This document shows, piece by piece, positions 25,840 to 34,133 of a DNA stretch of 64,000 nt. The notes beneath the pieces were generated by a model that saw only the letters and a list, made by a program, of their open reading frames with translations, did no database searches and was not told the origin of the DNA. The first letter of the stretch is position 1, and each line of letters opens with the position of its first letter. Source of the DNA: Streptomyces sp. MspMP-M5 (GTDB taxonomy: Bacteria > Actinomycetota > Actinomycetes > Streptomycetales > Streptomycetaceae); contig NZ_KB891962.1 in the NCBI RefSeq assembly GCF_000373585.1, positions 158,122 through 222,121 on the forward strand, read 5' to 3'. Position numbers and translations under genes: made by a program.

Positions 25840-27243
25840 TCAGCCGTGCCGGGAGCCGTCCCGCAGGCGCAGCTGCGGACCGTCCGCACGACGGGCGGGG
25901 AGGCCGCCGGGGCGTGCGGTGATCACCAGCGTGCCCTCCTCGATCTGGTAGTCCAGCGGCAGCCCCAGGCCGCGCATCGCCGCCACCATGCCGGTGTTGG
26001 ACGCCTTGGTGATGGCGTAGACGCTCTCGCAGCCGGCCTCGGCGGCCATCGCGATCAGCCGCCGCAGCAGCTCCGTACCGATACCGCGCTGCTGCCAGGC
26101 GTCCTCGATCAGTAGCGCCACCTCGGTCTCGTCGCCGTCCCACAGCAGGTGACCGAGGGCCACCAGCCGCCCGGAGGCGGTCTCCACGGCCAGCGTGCGG
26201 CCGAACCGCGGGCTCAGCAGATGCCCGAGATAGCGGTCGGCGTCCCCGACCGGGCCGTGGTAGCGCTGCGCCAGCGTCCGCGGCGAGCAGCGCTGGTGCA
26301 TGGCCCGGGCGGCGGCCAGATCGCCGGGGTCGGCGCGGCGGACGGTGATCTCGTTGCCCTCCGGCAGCGTGAGCACGTCGCGCCGCGGCGGTATGCGCTG
26401 GCCGAGCCGGGCGTCCAGGTCGACCAGCGCCCGCACCCGGGCGAACTCGGTGGGGGTGAACGGCAACTGCGGCCGTTCGATGGTGAGCGAGCCCCCGGAG
26501 GGGTCGCGGAACTTCATGGTGTGCTCCTCCAACACGCCCTCTGCGGGCACTTCTTCGGCCTGCGGCTGGCCGGTCAGCGACCGGGCCGGCACCGAGTGGA
26601 TGGTGCAGCGACCCAGCAACTGCCGCAGTGCCAGTGGGAGTTCGGCGGAATCCAGGGCCGTACGGGTGGCCAGGCCCAGCATCCGGGTCGGCGCGTCGGC
26701 GAGGTCGTGCGCGTCGGCCCGCTCCAGCCAGGCGTCGCTGCCGCCGGCGCCGGTGATCGCGGCGGTCAGGTCGGCGGGCGCCAGGCCGGCCGGGGTGCGC
26801 AGCAGGAACTCGTCGACCGTCCCCGCGGACAGCGGGTGGGTCTGCAGGCTGAGGATGTCCACCCGCAGTGCGGCCAGTGCCGTGCACAGGACGGCGAGGC
26901 TGCCCGGTTCGTCGCGGACCGTGGTCCGCATCCGCCACAGCGCCGTCTCCGGGGCGCCGGCCTCGGCGGCGGGCCCGGCCGGCGCCGCGGTGGCGCCGGC
27001 GGCCGCGGGAACCGCCGGTGGTCGGGCCGTCTCCTGACGGCGTGCCCACCATTCCCGGCAGCCCGCCGCGGCCAGCAGGGCCGGCGCGGCGGCGCACAGC
27101 AGCAGCCGGCCGGACGGGCCGGGGACCAGGGCGTCGACGGCGGCATCGGCCACCGCCACGGCCGTGAACAGGGCGGCGAGCGCGACGGCGGCCCGGCGCC
27201 GGTCGGGGCGCCGGGCGGAACGGGCGGAGGTCGCTTCAGTCAT
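25840..27243 (-). CDS. Membrane-anchored ACT-GNAT fusion protein
   Basis: A 467-residue protein in three parts. Two N-terminal hydrophobic segments (about 18-39 and 46-62) are followed by a Pro/Ala linker. An ACT domain begins near 106 (TTVRDEPGSLAVLCTALAALRVDILSL) and senses small ligands, often amino acids. A C-terminal GNAT acetyltransferase (about 300-450) has the acetyl-CoA loop QRGIGTELLRRL near 386. ACT-GNAT proteins in actinobacteria can be amino-acid-regulated protein lysine acetyltransferases. The paired helices would place this one at the membrane. The ATG at 27243 is chosen; the ligand and target are unknown. Confidence 0.78.
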   Translation of the reverse strand: MTEATSARSARRPDRRRAAVALAALFTAVAVADAAVDALVPGPSGRLLLCAAAPALLAAAGCREWWARRQETARPPAVPAAAGATAAPAGPAAEAGAPETALWRMRTTVRDEPGSLAVLCTALAALRVDILSLQTHPLSAGTVDEFLLRTPAGLAPADLTAAITGAGGSDAWLERADAHDLADAPTRMLGLATRTALDSAELPLALRQLLGRCTIHSVPARSLTGQPQAEEVPAEGVLEEHTMKFRDPSGGSLTIERPQLPFTPTEFARVRALVDLDARLGQRIPPRRDVLTLPEGNEITVRRADPGDLAAARAMHQRCSPRTLAQRYHGPVGDADRYLGHLLSPRFGRTLAVETASGRLVALGHLLWDGDETEVALLIEDAWQQRGIGTELLRRLIAMAAEAGCESVYAITKASNTGMVAAMRGLGLPLDYQIEEGTLVITARPGGLPARRADGPQLRLRDGSRHG

Positions 27244-27326
27244 GCGGACAGCCTCGCCGACAGGTGTTGCCTGGTCGCCAACACCTTGTGTCGGACGGGT
27301 AAAAGGCACCTTGGGCACATTGGCCT

Positions 27327-28913
27327 CTACTGTCCTACCCATCCCGGTTGCAGCGTTTTGGTGAACAACACCTCGCCGCCCTCCTGACACAGCCGCACCG
27401 TCAACTCCCCGCTTCCCCCGTCGATATCGACCTCGCCGAAATACTGCGGACTCTCCGCCGGGGAGACGTTCGCACGGTCCGGCGCCTTGATGAACGGCTG
27501 CGCCGGCCCGAAAGTTCCATCGAGCTTCACGGCCGGGAAACCGCCCGCGCAAAGCGGTCCGGACACGAACTCCCAGAACGGCTCGAAGTCCTTGAACGCC
27601 GCCCGCTCGGGTGCGTAGTGCTGCGCCGAGGTGTAGTGCACGTCGGCCGTCAGCCACAGGGTGCCGGTGATCCGCCGGTGCTTGATGTGCCGCAGCAGCT
27701 CGGCGATCTGCAGCTCCCGGCCCAGCGGCGCCCCCGGGTCGCCCTGCGCCACCGCCTCGAAGTTCGCCGGGCCGTCCGTGACGACCAGCCCCAGCGGCAT
27801 GTCCGCGGCGATCACCTTCCACACCGCCCGCGACCGCGACAGCTCCCGCTTGAGCCAGCGCAGCTGCTCGGCGCCCAGGATGCCCTGCGGGTCGGCGGTC
27901 TGCCGGTCGGGGGAATTGGCGTTGCGGTAACGGCGCATGTCCAGCACGAAGACGTCCAGCAGCGGCCCGTGCCGCAGCACGCGGTACACCCGGCCACGGG
28001 CGTCCGGCCGGAGCGTCCGGACCGGGAAGTACTCGCTGAAGGCGCGCAGCGCCCGCGCGGAGAGCACGTCGACGTCCTTGACGCGGTACCGGTCGTCGTC
28101 CAGCAGCTGGCCCGGATACCAGTTGTTGTGCACCTCGTGGTCGTCCCACTGGATGACCGTCGGCACCTGGGAGTTGAACCGGCGCAGGTTCTCGTCCAGC
28201 AGGTTGTAGCGGAACGCGCCCCGGAACTCCGCCGGCGTCTCGGCGACCTTGGACTTCTCCTCCGTCGTGACGTTCCGCCAGATCCGGCCGTCCGGCAGCG
28301 TCACCCGCTCCGGGATCGGGTTGTCGGCGTAGATGTTGTCGCCGCTGCACAGGAAGAAGTCCGGGTCCCGGCGCCGCATGTCCTCGTAGACCCGGTAGCC
28401 GCCGCGCTCGGGGTTGATGCCCCAGCCCTGCCCGGCCAGGTCCCCGGACCACAGAAAACGCATGTCCCGGCGCCGCTCGGGCGCGGTGCGGAACGTACCG
28501 GCCACCGGCTCGCCCGTGCGCTTCGGGTGGTCGGGGTCGGCCAGCAGTACCCGGTAGTGGACCTGCTCCCCGGCCGGCAGTCCGTGCAGCGCGGTCACCC
28601 CGGTGAAGTCCGTGCCGGGCCCCAGCAGCGGCCCCTGCCACGTACGGGCGTTGCGGAACGACTCGGTGGCGGCGGTCTGCACCACCATCCGGGCCGGCCG
28701 GTCGGACCGCACCCACACCAGGCCGGACGATGCGGTCACGTCACCGGCCTGCACGCCCCAGGAGGCGCGCGGCCGTCCGCTCCGTACCAGTGCCGGCGCG
28801 GCCGTCGCCGGCGTGGCCCCGGCCACCGCGGGCAGCGCCAGCGCCGCGGACCCGGCCGCCGCGCCCTGCAGGAGCGACCGCCGCCCGAAGCCGCCGCCGG
28901 AACCCTGGCCCAT
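27327..28913 (-). CDS. phoD: Alkaline phosphatase D (PhoD), Tat-exported
   Basis: A 528-residue PhoD-family phosphatase/phosphodiesterase. The N-terminus has a twin-arginine signal (GRRSLLQGAAAGSAALALPAV, residues about 10-30) with a likely AxA cleavage near 38. Metal-site motifs follow: SGDLAGQGWG, FLCSGDNIYAD, WDDHEVHNNW, IAADMPLGL and LTADVHYTSA. PhoD enzymes use Ca and Fe and work outside the cell to release phosphate. The start follows CGGAGGTGCGAG. No clear Pho box was recognised in the 200 bp upstream, where the divergent VOC gene starts. Confidence 0.92.
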   Translation of the reverse strand: MGQGSGGGFGRRSLLQGAAAGSAALALPAVAGATPATAAPALVRSGRPRASWGVQAGDVTASSGLVWVRSDRPARMVVQTAATESFRNARTWQGPLLGPGTDFTGVTALHGLPAGEQVHYRVLLADPDHPKRTGEPVAGTFRTAPERRRDMRFLWSGDLAGQGWGINPERGGYRVYEDMRRRDPDFFLCSGDNIYADNPIPERVTLPDGRIWRNVTTEEKSKVAETPAEFRGAFRYNLLDENLRRFNSQVPTVIQWDDHEVHNNWYPGQLLDDDRYRVKDVDVLSARALRAFSEYFPVRTLRPDARGRVYRVLRHGPLLDVFVLDMRRYRNANSPDRQTADPQGILGAEQLRWLKRELSRSRAVWKVIAADMPLGLVVTDGPANFEAVAQGDPGAPLGRELQIAELLRHIKHRRITGTLWLTADVHYTSAQHYAPERAAFKDFEPFWEFVSGPLCAGGFPAVKLDGTFGPAQPFIKAPDRANVSPAESPQYFGEVDIDGGSGELTVRLCQEGGEVLFTKTLQPGWVGQ

Positions 28914-29121
28914 CTCGCACCTCCGTGATGCGTCCGATCTCGTCACGCCCCGTTCGTATCGCCACCCGGTGCCCTGCGGGCGAACTCCCGGTGAACACCG
29001 GCCGCATGACCCCGGATCGGACCAGCGTCCCAGGACCACCGACCGATCGCCAGGCGCCGTCCGCAACCCCTACGGTCCGATAACGCGCCGCCGCCCGGCG
29101 GCCTCACGGAAGGCGACACCC

Positions 29122-29544
29122 GTGCCCGACCTCGGCACCGCATCCCTCCGCCTGGCCCGCCCGTCCCGCGACCTGGCCGCCGCCGGCCACTTCTGGCGGG
29201 ACGGCCTGGGCCTGCGCGAGCTCTACCACCACACCTCCGAGGCCGGCGAGCACTCCCTGCTGATGCTCGGTCTGCCGGACGCCACCTGGCACCTGGAACT
29301 CACCCTCGACCCCACGGGCGCGCTCCACCCGACACCCACCCCGGACGACCTCCTCGTCCGCTACCTGGCCGAGCCGGTCCCCGAGGACCTCGTCGCCTGT
29401 CTGGAGCGCTGCGGCGGCACCCGCGTCCCCGCCCACAACCCCTACTGGGACGAGTGGGGCGTCACGATCGAGGACCCGGACGGCTACCGGCTCGTCCTGT
29501 CCACCCGCGACTGGAACAACGCCCAAGCCCTGGCCGTGCCCTGA
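29122..29544 (+). CDS. VOC-family (glyoxalase/dioxygenase-like) protein
   Basis: A 140-residue protein with the paired beta-alpha-beta-beta-beta units of the vicinal oxygen chelate fold. It begins with ASLRLARPSRDLAAAGHFWRDG and ends in the usual DEWGVTIEDPDGYRLVLS. Such small proteins act as glyoxalases, dioxygenases or drug-binding resistance proteins, which sequence alone cannot separate. The GTG at 29122 follows GGAAGGCGACACC. It is divergent from phoD and 122 bp ahead of the sigma factor gene. Confidence 0.8.
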   Translation: MPDLGTASLRLARPSRDLAAAGHFWRDGLGLRELYHHTSEAGEHSLLMLGLPDATWHLELTLDPTGALHPTPTPDDLLVRYLAEPVPEDLVACLERCGGTRVPAHNPYWDEWGVTIEDPDGYRLVLSTRDWNNAQALAVP

Positions 29545-29666
29545 CACCACCGCTCCCGCCCATCCCCCCGAAAACTGCGCGGCGCGGCCCGGCTTCCCGC
29601 CCGGGGGACGCCCGCCGGACGGCAATCCCGCTGGACAACGCGCGCATCGGCCGCTGGGATGGGACG

Positions 29667-30566
29667 GTGCAGAGCGAACCCGCCGGCGACGCCACCGAAG
29701 TCTTCGAGGCCCACCGCCCGCTGCTCCACGGGGTGGCCTACCGCATGCTCGGCCGGGTGGCCGACGCCGAGGACGTGGTCCAGGACGCCTGGCTGCGCTG
29801 GTCCGCCGCCGACCGTGCCGAGGTGCGCGAACCGCGCGCCTATCTCGTCCGGATCACCACCCGGCTGGCCGTCGACCGGCTCCGCCAGGTGCAGTCGCGC
29901 CGCGAGTCCTACGTGGGGCCCTGGCTGCCGGAACCGCTCGTCACGGACGTCCTGGCCCCCGGCCGGCCCGCCCCCGACGGCGCGGAGCAGGCGGCGCTCG
30001 CCGAGACCGTCACCTTCGCCTTCCTCGTCGTCATGGAGGCGCTCTCCCCGTTGGAGCGCGCGGTGTTCGTGCTGCGCGAGGCGTTCGGCTACCCCTACGC
30101 GGAGATCGCCACCGTCCTGGAGCGCAGCGAGGCCGCGGTGCGCCAGCTGGCCGGGCGGGCCCGCCGCCATGTGGAGGAGGGCCGGCCGCGGTTCGACGTC
30201 GACCCGGACCGGCAGCGGGAATTGACCGTACGGTTCCTGTCCGCCGCCGCCGGCGGCGACCTCGACGGGCTGCTCGACCTCCTCGCGGCGGACGCCCGGC
30301 TCGTCGGGGACAGCGGCGGCAAGGCCAAGGCCCCGCTGCGGATCATCGCCGCGCCCGACAAGATCGCCCGGTTCCTCATCGGCGTCGTCCAGATCTCCCC
30401 GGCCGACCTGGAACTGCAGTTCCTGGAGATCAACGGCGGCATCGCGCTGCTCACCCGCCTCGGCGGCACCCCGGACTCGGTCCTCCAACTCGCCATCCGG
30501 AACGGCCGGATCGAGACGGTCTACGTCCTCCGCAACCCCGACAAACTGGCGTCACTGGCCCACTAG
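29667..30566 (+). CDS. sigJ: ECF41-type sigma factor with SnoaL-like C-terminus
   Basis: A 299-residue extracytoplasmic-function sigma factor. Region 2 is at about 9-75 (LLHGVAYRMLGRVADAEDVVQDAWLRW) and region 4 at about 115-170 (LSPLERAVFVLREAFGYPYAEIATVL). A C-terminal domain of about 110 residues with the SnoaL-like fold follows, including WLPEPLVTD in the linker and DSGGKAKA, a variant of the DGGGK motif. In ECF41 members this extension controls activity in place of a classical anti-sigma factor, and the group is often linked to COE (carboxymuconolactone decarboxylase, oxidoreductase or epimerase-like) genes. None is adjacent. The GTG start at 29667 is chosen. Confidence 0.88.
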   Translation: MQSEPAGDATEVFEAHRPLLHGVAYRMLGRVADAEDVVQDAWLRWSAADRAEVREPRAYLVRITTRLAVDRLRQVQSRRESYVGPWLPEPLVTDVLAPGRPAPDGAEQAALAETVTFAFLVVMEALSPLERAVFVLREAFGYPYAEIATVLERSEAAVRQLAGRARRHVEEGRPRFDVDPDRQRELTVRFLSAAAGGDLDGLLDLLAADARLVGDSGGKAKAPLRIIAAPDKIARFLIGVVQISPADLELQFLEINGGIALLTRLGGTPDSVLQLAIRNGRIETVYVLRNPDKLASLAH

Positions 30567-31199
30567 CCGGGCCGCCGCCCGCAGGCCGCTCCGCGGGCTC
30601 GCCAGCACCGGCACCCCGCCGTCCGCGAACCGCTCCGCGGCGGGTGCCATGGACGCCTGCGCCAGGACGAGGGCGTCGACCCCGCCGGTCTCCCGCACCC
30701 GCCGCACCGCGTCGGCGACCGCCGCCAGGCTGCCTTCCTGGTCGCCGGCGGTGAAACGCTCCCAGGCTTCCGGCACGAGCACGGTGCGCACCTGGGCCGT
30801 CCGCCCGGCGCGGCGGGCTTCGTCGGCGATCAGCTCCGTGGTGGGCGCCAAGGTGCTCTCCACCGAGGCGAGGACCGCGATCCGGGACCCGGTAGCGACG
30901 GCCTCCGCGGCCATCGGCCGGTCGACCCGCAGCACCGGCACGCCCAGCGCCGGCCCGGCCGCCTCGGCCACCGTGCCCAGCGTCGAGCAGGTGCACAGCA
31001 CCGCCCCGGCTCCGGCGCGCACCAACGTCCCCAGCTCCCCGGCGACCTCCTCCGCGACCGCGTCGGGCCCCGACTCCCGTGCCGCGGCCAGGAGTTCCGG
31101 CCGTACCAGATGCCGCAGCGGAAGCCCGGGGGCGTCCGTGTCGCGCAGCGCGTCGAAGACGGGGACGTGGACCGGCGAGGTGTGCAGGAGAGCGAGCAT
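30552..31199 (-). CDS. Asp/Glu racemase-superfamily protein
   Basis: A 215-residue protein of the Asp/Glu/hydantoin racemase fold. The two catalytic cysteine regions would be AVLCTCSTLGTVAEAA near residue 65 and the C-terminal LVLAQASMAPAA, where the second Cys is replaced by Ala. A one-cysteine arrangement suggests a non-racemase, such as a decarboxylase-like or isomerase member. It overlaps the converging sigma factor gene by 15 bp. There is no ribosome site. A TACCCT hexamer on the minus strand (31206-31211) ends 7 bp before the ATG, a spacing that fits a leaderless transcript. Confidence 0.72.
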   Translation of the reverse strand: MLALLHTSPVHVPVFDALRDTDAPGLPLRHLVRPELLAAARESGPDAVAEEVAGELGTLVRAGAGAVLCTCSTLGTVAEAAGPALGVPVLRVDRPMAAEAVATGSRIAVLASVESTLAPTTELIADEARRAGRTAQVRTVLVPEAWERFTAGDQEGSLAAVADAVRRVRETGGVDALVLAQASMAPAAERFADGGVPVLASPRSGLRAAARLVGQ

Positions 31200-31277
31200 T
31201 GCAGGAGGGTAGCGCCCGCTCGGAGGCCGGGCGACGGCCGGGGGAGCCCCGATGAGCGGGCGGAATCGGTGGGCGAA

Positions 31278-31291
31278 TTGGTCTTGACCAA
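31278..31291. promoter_or_regulatory. TTGGTC-TT-GACCAA palindrome resembling a DasR site
   Basis: The palindrome differs at one base from the TGGTCTAGACCA core of DasR-responsive elements that control N-acetylglucosamine genes in Streptomyces. It lies in the 163-bp region between the divergent racemase-like gene and a HutC-type GntR gene, 72 bp before the latter. It may be the operator of that GntR protein or a true DasR site. Confidence 0.6.
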
Positions 31292-31362
31292 GGGTGGGGG
31301 CAGTCATATCGTCGGGATACTGCAACAACCTTTAATAAAGAAGCGCTCAATATCTGGTCCGC

Positions 31363-32130
31363 ATGCGGGCCGCGGCTATGGGGGTGGGGACCACGCAGCT
31401 CGAAACGGCTCCGGAGCCCAAGTACTGGCATCTGAAGACCGTGCTCAGCGACGCACTGGACACCGAGTTCGCGGTCGGCGAGGTGCTGCCCAACGAGCGG
31501 GATCTGGCGGCCCGTTTCGGCGTCGCCCGGGCCACGCTCCGGCAGGCGCTCGAACAGCTGGAGCTGGAGGGCAGACTCCAGCGCCGCCGCGGTGTCGGCA
31601 CCACCGTCGCCCCGCCGCGGGTCGGCGTCGCCGTCGACCCCACCCGGCACACCTGGCCCGGCGCCGCCGGTGACGACTGGCAGCCGGTCGCCGCCAGCGA
31701 GTCCGACACGGTGCCCGCGGCGGTGGCCCGTCTGCTGGAGACCGCCCCCGCGGAGGCGGTCCACATCGTGCGCCGCAGCCGGGTCTCGGCGGGCCGGCCG
31801 GTCGCCGCCGAGCTGCTCTACGTCCGCGCCGACGCGGTCCCCGGCTGTGCCGTGGCGGCCGTCACCGACCCGGCCGCCCGCGCTCGCGCCGTGCTGCACG
31901 CCCTCCAGGAGCTCGATCTGGACGGCCAGGAGCGCACCGTCGAGCTGGGCTCGGCCCGCGCCGAGGACGCCAAGCAGCTGGACCGGCTGCCCGGTTCGCC
32001 CGTTCTTGTCGTCACCACCCGCTATGTCTCCCAGGGTCGGGCCGCCGCCGTCGCGGTCTCCACCTACCGTGCCGACACCTGCCGGCTCACCTTCGGGGAG
32101 CGCGAGGCGGAGCCGCTGCTCGCCGGCTGA
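31363..32130 (+). CDS. GntR-family regulator, HutC/DasR-like
   Basis: A 255-residue GntR regulator. The winged helix at about 20-88 carries EPKYWHLKTVLSDAL, LPNERDLAARFGVARATLRQALEQLELEGRL, and the RRGVGTTVA wing. A UTRA effector domain (about 105-250) follows with HIVRRSRVSAGRPVAAELLY and VVTTRYVSQG. The N-terminal pattern PKYxxLKxxL is close to DasR, which senses glucosamine 6-phosphate. A DasR-like palindrome lies upstream, consistent with autoregulation. The ATG at 31363 is used, but one at 31378 is equally possible; neither has a clear ribosome site. Confidence 0.87.
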   Translation: MRAAAMGVGTTQLETAPEPKYWHLKTVLSDALDTEFAVGEVLPNERDLAARFGVARATLRQALEQLELEGRLQRRRGVGTTVAPPRVGVAVDPTRHTWPGAAGDDWQPVAASESDTVPAAVARLLETAPAEAVHIVRRSRVSAGRPVAAELLYVRADAVPGCAVAAVTDPAARARAVLHALQELDLDGQERTVELGSARAEDAKQLDRLPGSPVLVVTTRYVSQGRAAAVAVSTYRADTCRLTFGEREAEPLLAG

Positions 32131-32211
32131 ACGGGCCGTCGCCGCACGTGAGGTGCCGCCCCTGTGCGGCACTGCACGGCGTCGCTCACGTTTTCCGCTC
32201 TTCACGGTGTG

Positions 32212-32254
32212 GGCCCGTTACCGGGGCGTGTGTGTGCGCTCCCGGTAACGGGCC
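32212..32254. terminator. 14-bp perfect hairpin between gntR and ROK gene
   Basis: Arms GGCCCGTTACCGGG (32212-32225) and CCCGGTAACGGGCC (32241-32254) flank a 15-base loop. It lies in the 161-bp gap between two converging genes, so it probably ends transcription from both sides. Confidence 0.8.
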
Positions 32255-32291
32255 TTCGGCAGTCGTACGTCCGGGCCGGGATGCGCGCGCT

Positions 32292-33452
32292 TCAGCGCCG
32301 CCGCCCCGTCACCGTCCCCTCCACGGCGAAGAGTTCGCCCTCCACATGGTCCAGCGCCAGCCGCAGCGCCCCGGTCGCGATCGCGGCCGGTCCCAGCCGC
32401 GACAGTACGACCTCCGGCGGGCGCAGGCAGTAGCGTGCCAACTCCCGGCGCAGCGGCCCGAGAACGCCCGCCAGCCCCGACGCCCAGCCGCCGATCACCA
32501 CCAACTCCGGGTCCAGGGCCAGCACCAGCGCCGCGACATCGTGCACCAGTCGCCGGAGGAAGCGGTCCACCGCCTCCCGCGCCTGTCCGTCCCCGTCCCT
32601 GGCCGCCGCGAACACCGCCGCCACCTGCGCCTCGTCCAGCGGGTGCAGCGGTTCCCCGGTCGTGGACAGCAGTGTCTCCGGCGTGGCCTCCCGGCCCAGC
32701 AGGTGCAGCGCGCCGATCTCCCCGGCCGCGCCGCCGAACCCGCGGTGCAGCCGCCCGCCGATCAGCGCCCCGGCCCCGGGACTCAGCCCGGCCAGCACGA
32801 ACACCACGTCGTCGGAGCCGGTGGCCGCGCCCTGCCAGTGCTCGGCCACCGCCGCCGCGTTGGCGTCGTTCTCCACCAGGACCGGGCAGCGGAACGAGCG
32901 CCGCAGCCGCCCGCCGAGCGGCAGTCCTGTCCAGCCGGGCAGCGCGGTGCCCAGCCGGACGGTGCCGTCCGCCTCCATGATGCCCGGGCCGGCCACCCCG
33001 ACCGCCCGCAGCGAACTGCGGGCCACGCCCGCGTGCCGCAGCAGGTCGGCCACCATGGCCCGCACCCGCTCCAGCCGCTCCTCGGCCGGCGCGGTCTCGG
33101 CCACCGTGCGCTGCGCCGAGTCCCGCACCCGCCCGCTGAGGTCGGACAGCAGCGCCGCGACGCGGTGCGGTCCGATCTCGATGCCCAGCAGATGGCCGGC
33201 CTCGGTGCGGAAGCGGAACCGGCGGGCCGGGCGGCCCTGCCGCCGGGCCTCGCCCTCCTCGGCGGGCGCCTCGGCCACCAGCCCGGTCTCGATGAGCCCC
33301 TCGATCACGCCCTCGACCGTCGGCCGGGACAGGCCGGTCACCTGGACGAGATCGGTGAGCGTGGGGGAGTCCGCGGCGCGCAGCGCGTGCAGCACCACCG
33401 CGGAGTTGATCCGTCGCAGCAGGGAGGGGTCCCCGCCGGTGAGCCGACCCAA
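32292..33452 (-). CDS. ROK-family transcriptional regulator
   Basis: A 386-residue ROK protein. The N-terminal winged helix is at about 8-65 (LHALRAADSPTLTDLVQVTGLSRPTVEGVIEGL). The sugar-kinase-like domain follows with LLGIEIGPHRVAALLSDL, VGVAGPGIM, VLVENDANAAAVAEH (kept Asn-Asp) and a C-terminal LALDPELVVIGGWAS. The zinc motif CxCGxxGCxE usual after the GAAGEIG stretch is missing; HLLGREATPE stands in its place. It therefore probably works as a sugar-sensing repressor without kinase activity. No sugar operon is adjacent. Confidence 0.85.
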   Translation of the reverse strand: MGRLTGGDPSLLRRINSAVVLHALRAADSPTLTDLVQVTGLSRPTVEGVIEGLIETGLVAEAPAEEGEARRQGRPARRFRFRTEAGHLLGIEIGPHRVAALLSDLSGRVRDSAQRTVAETAPAEERLERVRAMVADLLRHAGVARSSLRAVGVAGPGIMEADGTVRLGTALPGWTGLPLGGRLRRSFRCPVLVENDANAAAVAEHWQGAATGSDDVVFVLAGLSPGAGALIGGRLHRGFGGAAGEIGALHLLGREATPETLLSTTGEPLHPLDEAQVAAVFAAARDGDGQAREAVDRFLRRLVHDVAALVLALDPELVVIGGWASGLAGVLGPLRRELARYCLRPPEVVLSRLGPAAIATGALRLALDHVEGELFAVEGTVTGRRR

Positions 33453-33612
33453 CGTCCGTCTCCTCGCCTCGCCTGTCCCGCGGATCGTAGCCGGTCAGCG
33501 GGTGTGCGGCGAGCCCCGAGAACCCCGCGGGCGCCGCACCCGGAGCGGCCCGCGGTGCCGATGCGGAGCGCGCGCCCGGCCAATTGTCAGAACCCGGGGG
33601 TTTACTGACGGT

Positions 33613-34104
33613 ATGACGACAGAACCACCGCGCGACGCGCGGACCCAGCCGCCCGGCGGACCGCCCGCCGGCCTCGTCGCCCGGCTCGACGCCTTACGCG
33701 CACGCCCCTTCCCGAAGCGGACGGAGCACACCGCGGCCGGCACGAGCGGACCGGGCTTCCATGTGGCGCGCCTGTGGGCGACCGGCCCGCTGTGGGACGC
33801 GGACCCGGCGGACGCCGCGGCCGCCCGCGAGAGCTGCGTCGAGGAGCTCGCCGCACTGGTCGCGGTGGTGTCCTTACGCCGCGGCGAGCCCGTCGTCCAC
33901 GAGCTGGCCGAGGCCCTGGAGCGAAGCGCCATGGGTCTGCCCGTCCCGCCGCCGCTGGCGCTGCTCGCCGGGCGGGTGCCGCGGCTGTACGGCTGGCGGG
34001 ACGGCCGCCGCTGGTTCGCGGTCAGCGCGGGCCAGGCCGGCGACGGTCAGCCGCACCAGGTGCTGGCCGCCATAACCGACGGACCGCTGCCAGGGGGTGG
34101 ATGA
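33613..34104 (+). CDS. Hypothetical protein with two TTA codons
   Basis: A 163-residue protein I do not recognise. The first 50 residues are Pro/Arg/Gly-rich and probably disordered. The rest looks alpha/beta, with WATGPLWDADPADAAAARESC, LAALVAVVSLRRGEPVVHELAEAL and a C-terminal RVPRLYGWRDGRRWFAVS stretch. Two leucines are encoded by TTA (33694-33696 and 33874-33876), the rarest codon in Streptomyces, read by the developmentally controlled bldA tRNA. A GTCAG/CTGAC dyad spans 33586-33609 right before the ATG. It may be a development-dependent gene. Confidence 0.7.
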   Translation: MTTEPPRDARTQPPGGPPAGLVARLDALRARPFPKRTEHTAAGTSGPGFHVARLWATGPLWDADPADAAAARESCVEELAALVAVVSLRRGEPVVHELAEALERSAMGLPVPPPLALLAGRVPRLYGWRDGRRWFAVSAGQAGDGQPHQVLAAITDGPLPGGG

Positions 34105-34133
34105 CCATGCGGCCGGTGCACACCCGCCGCCGG

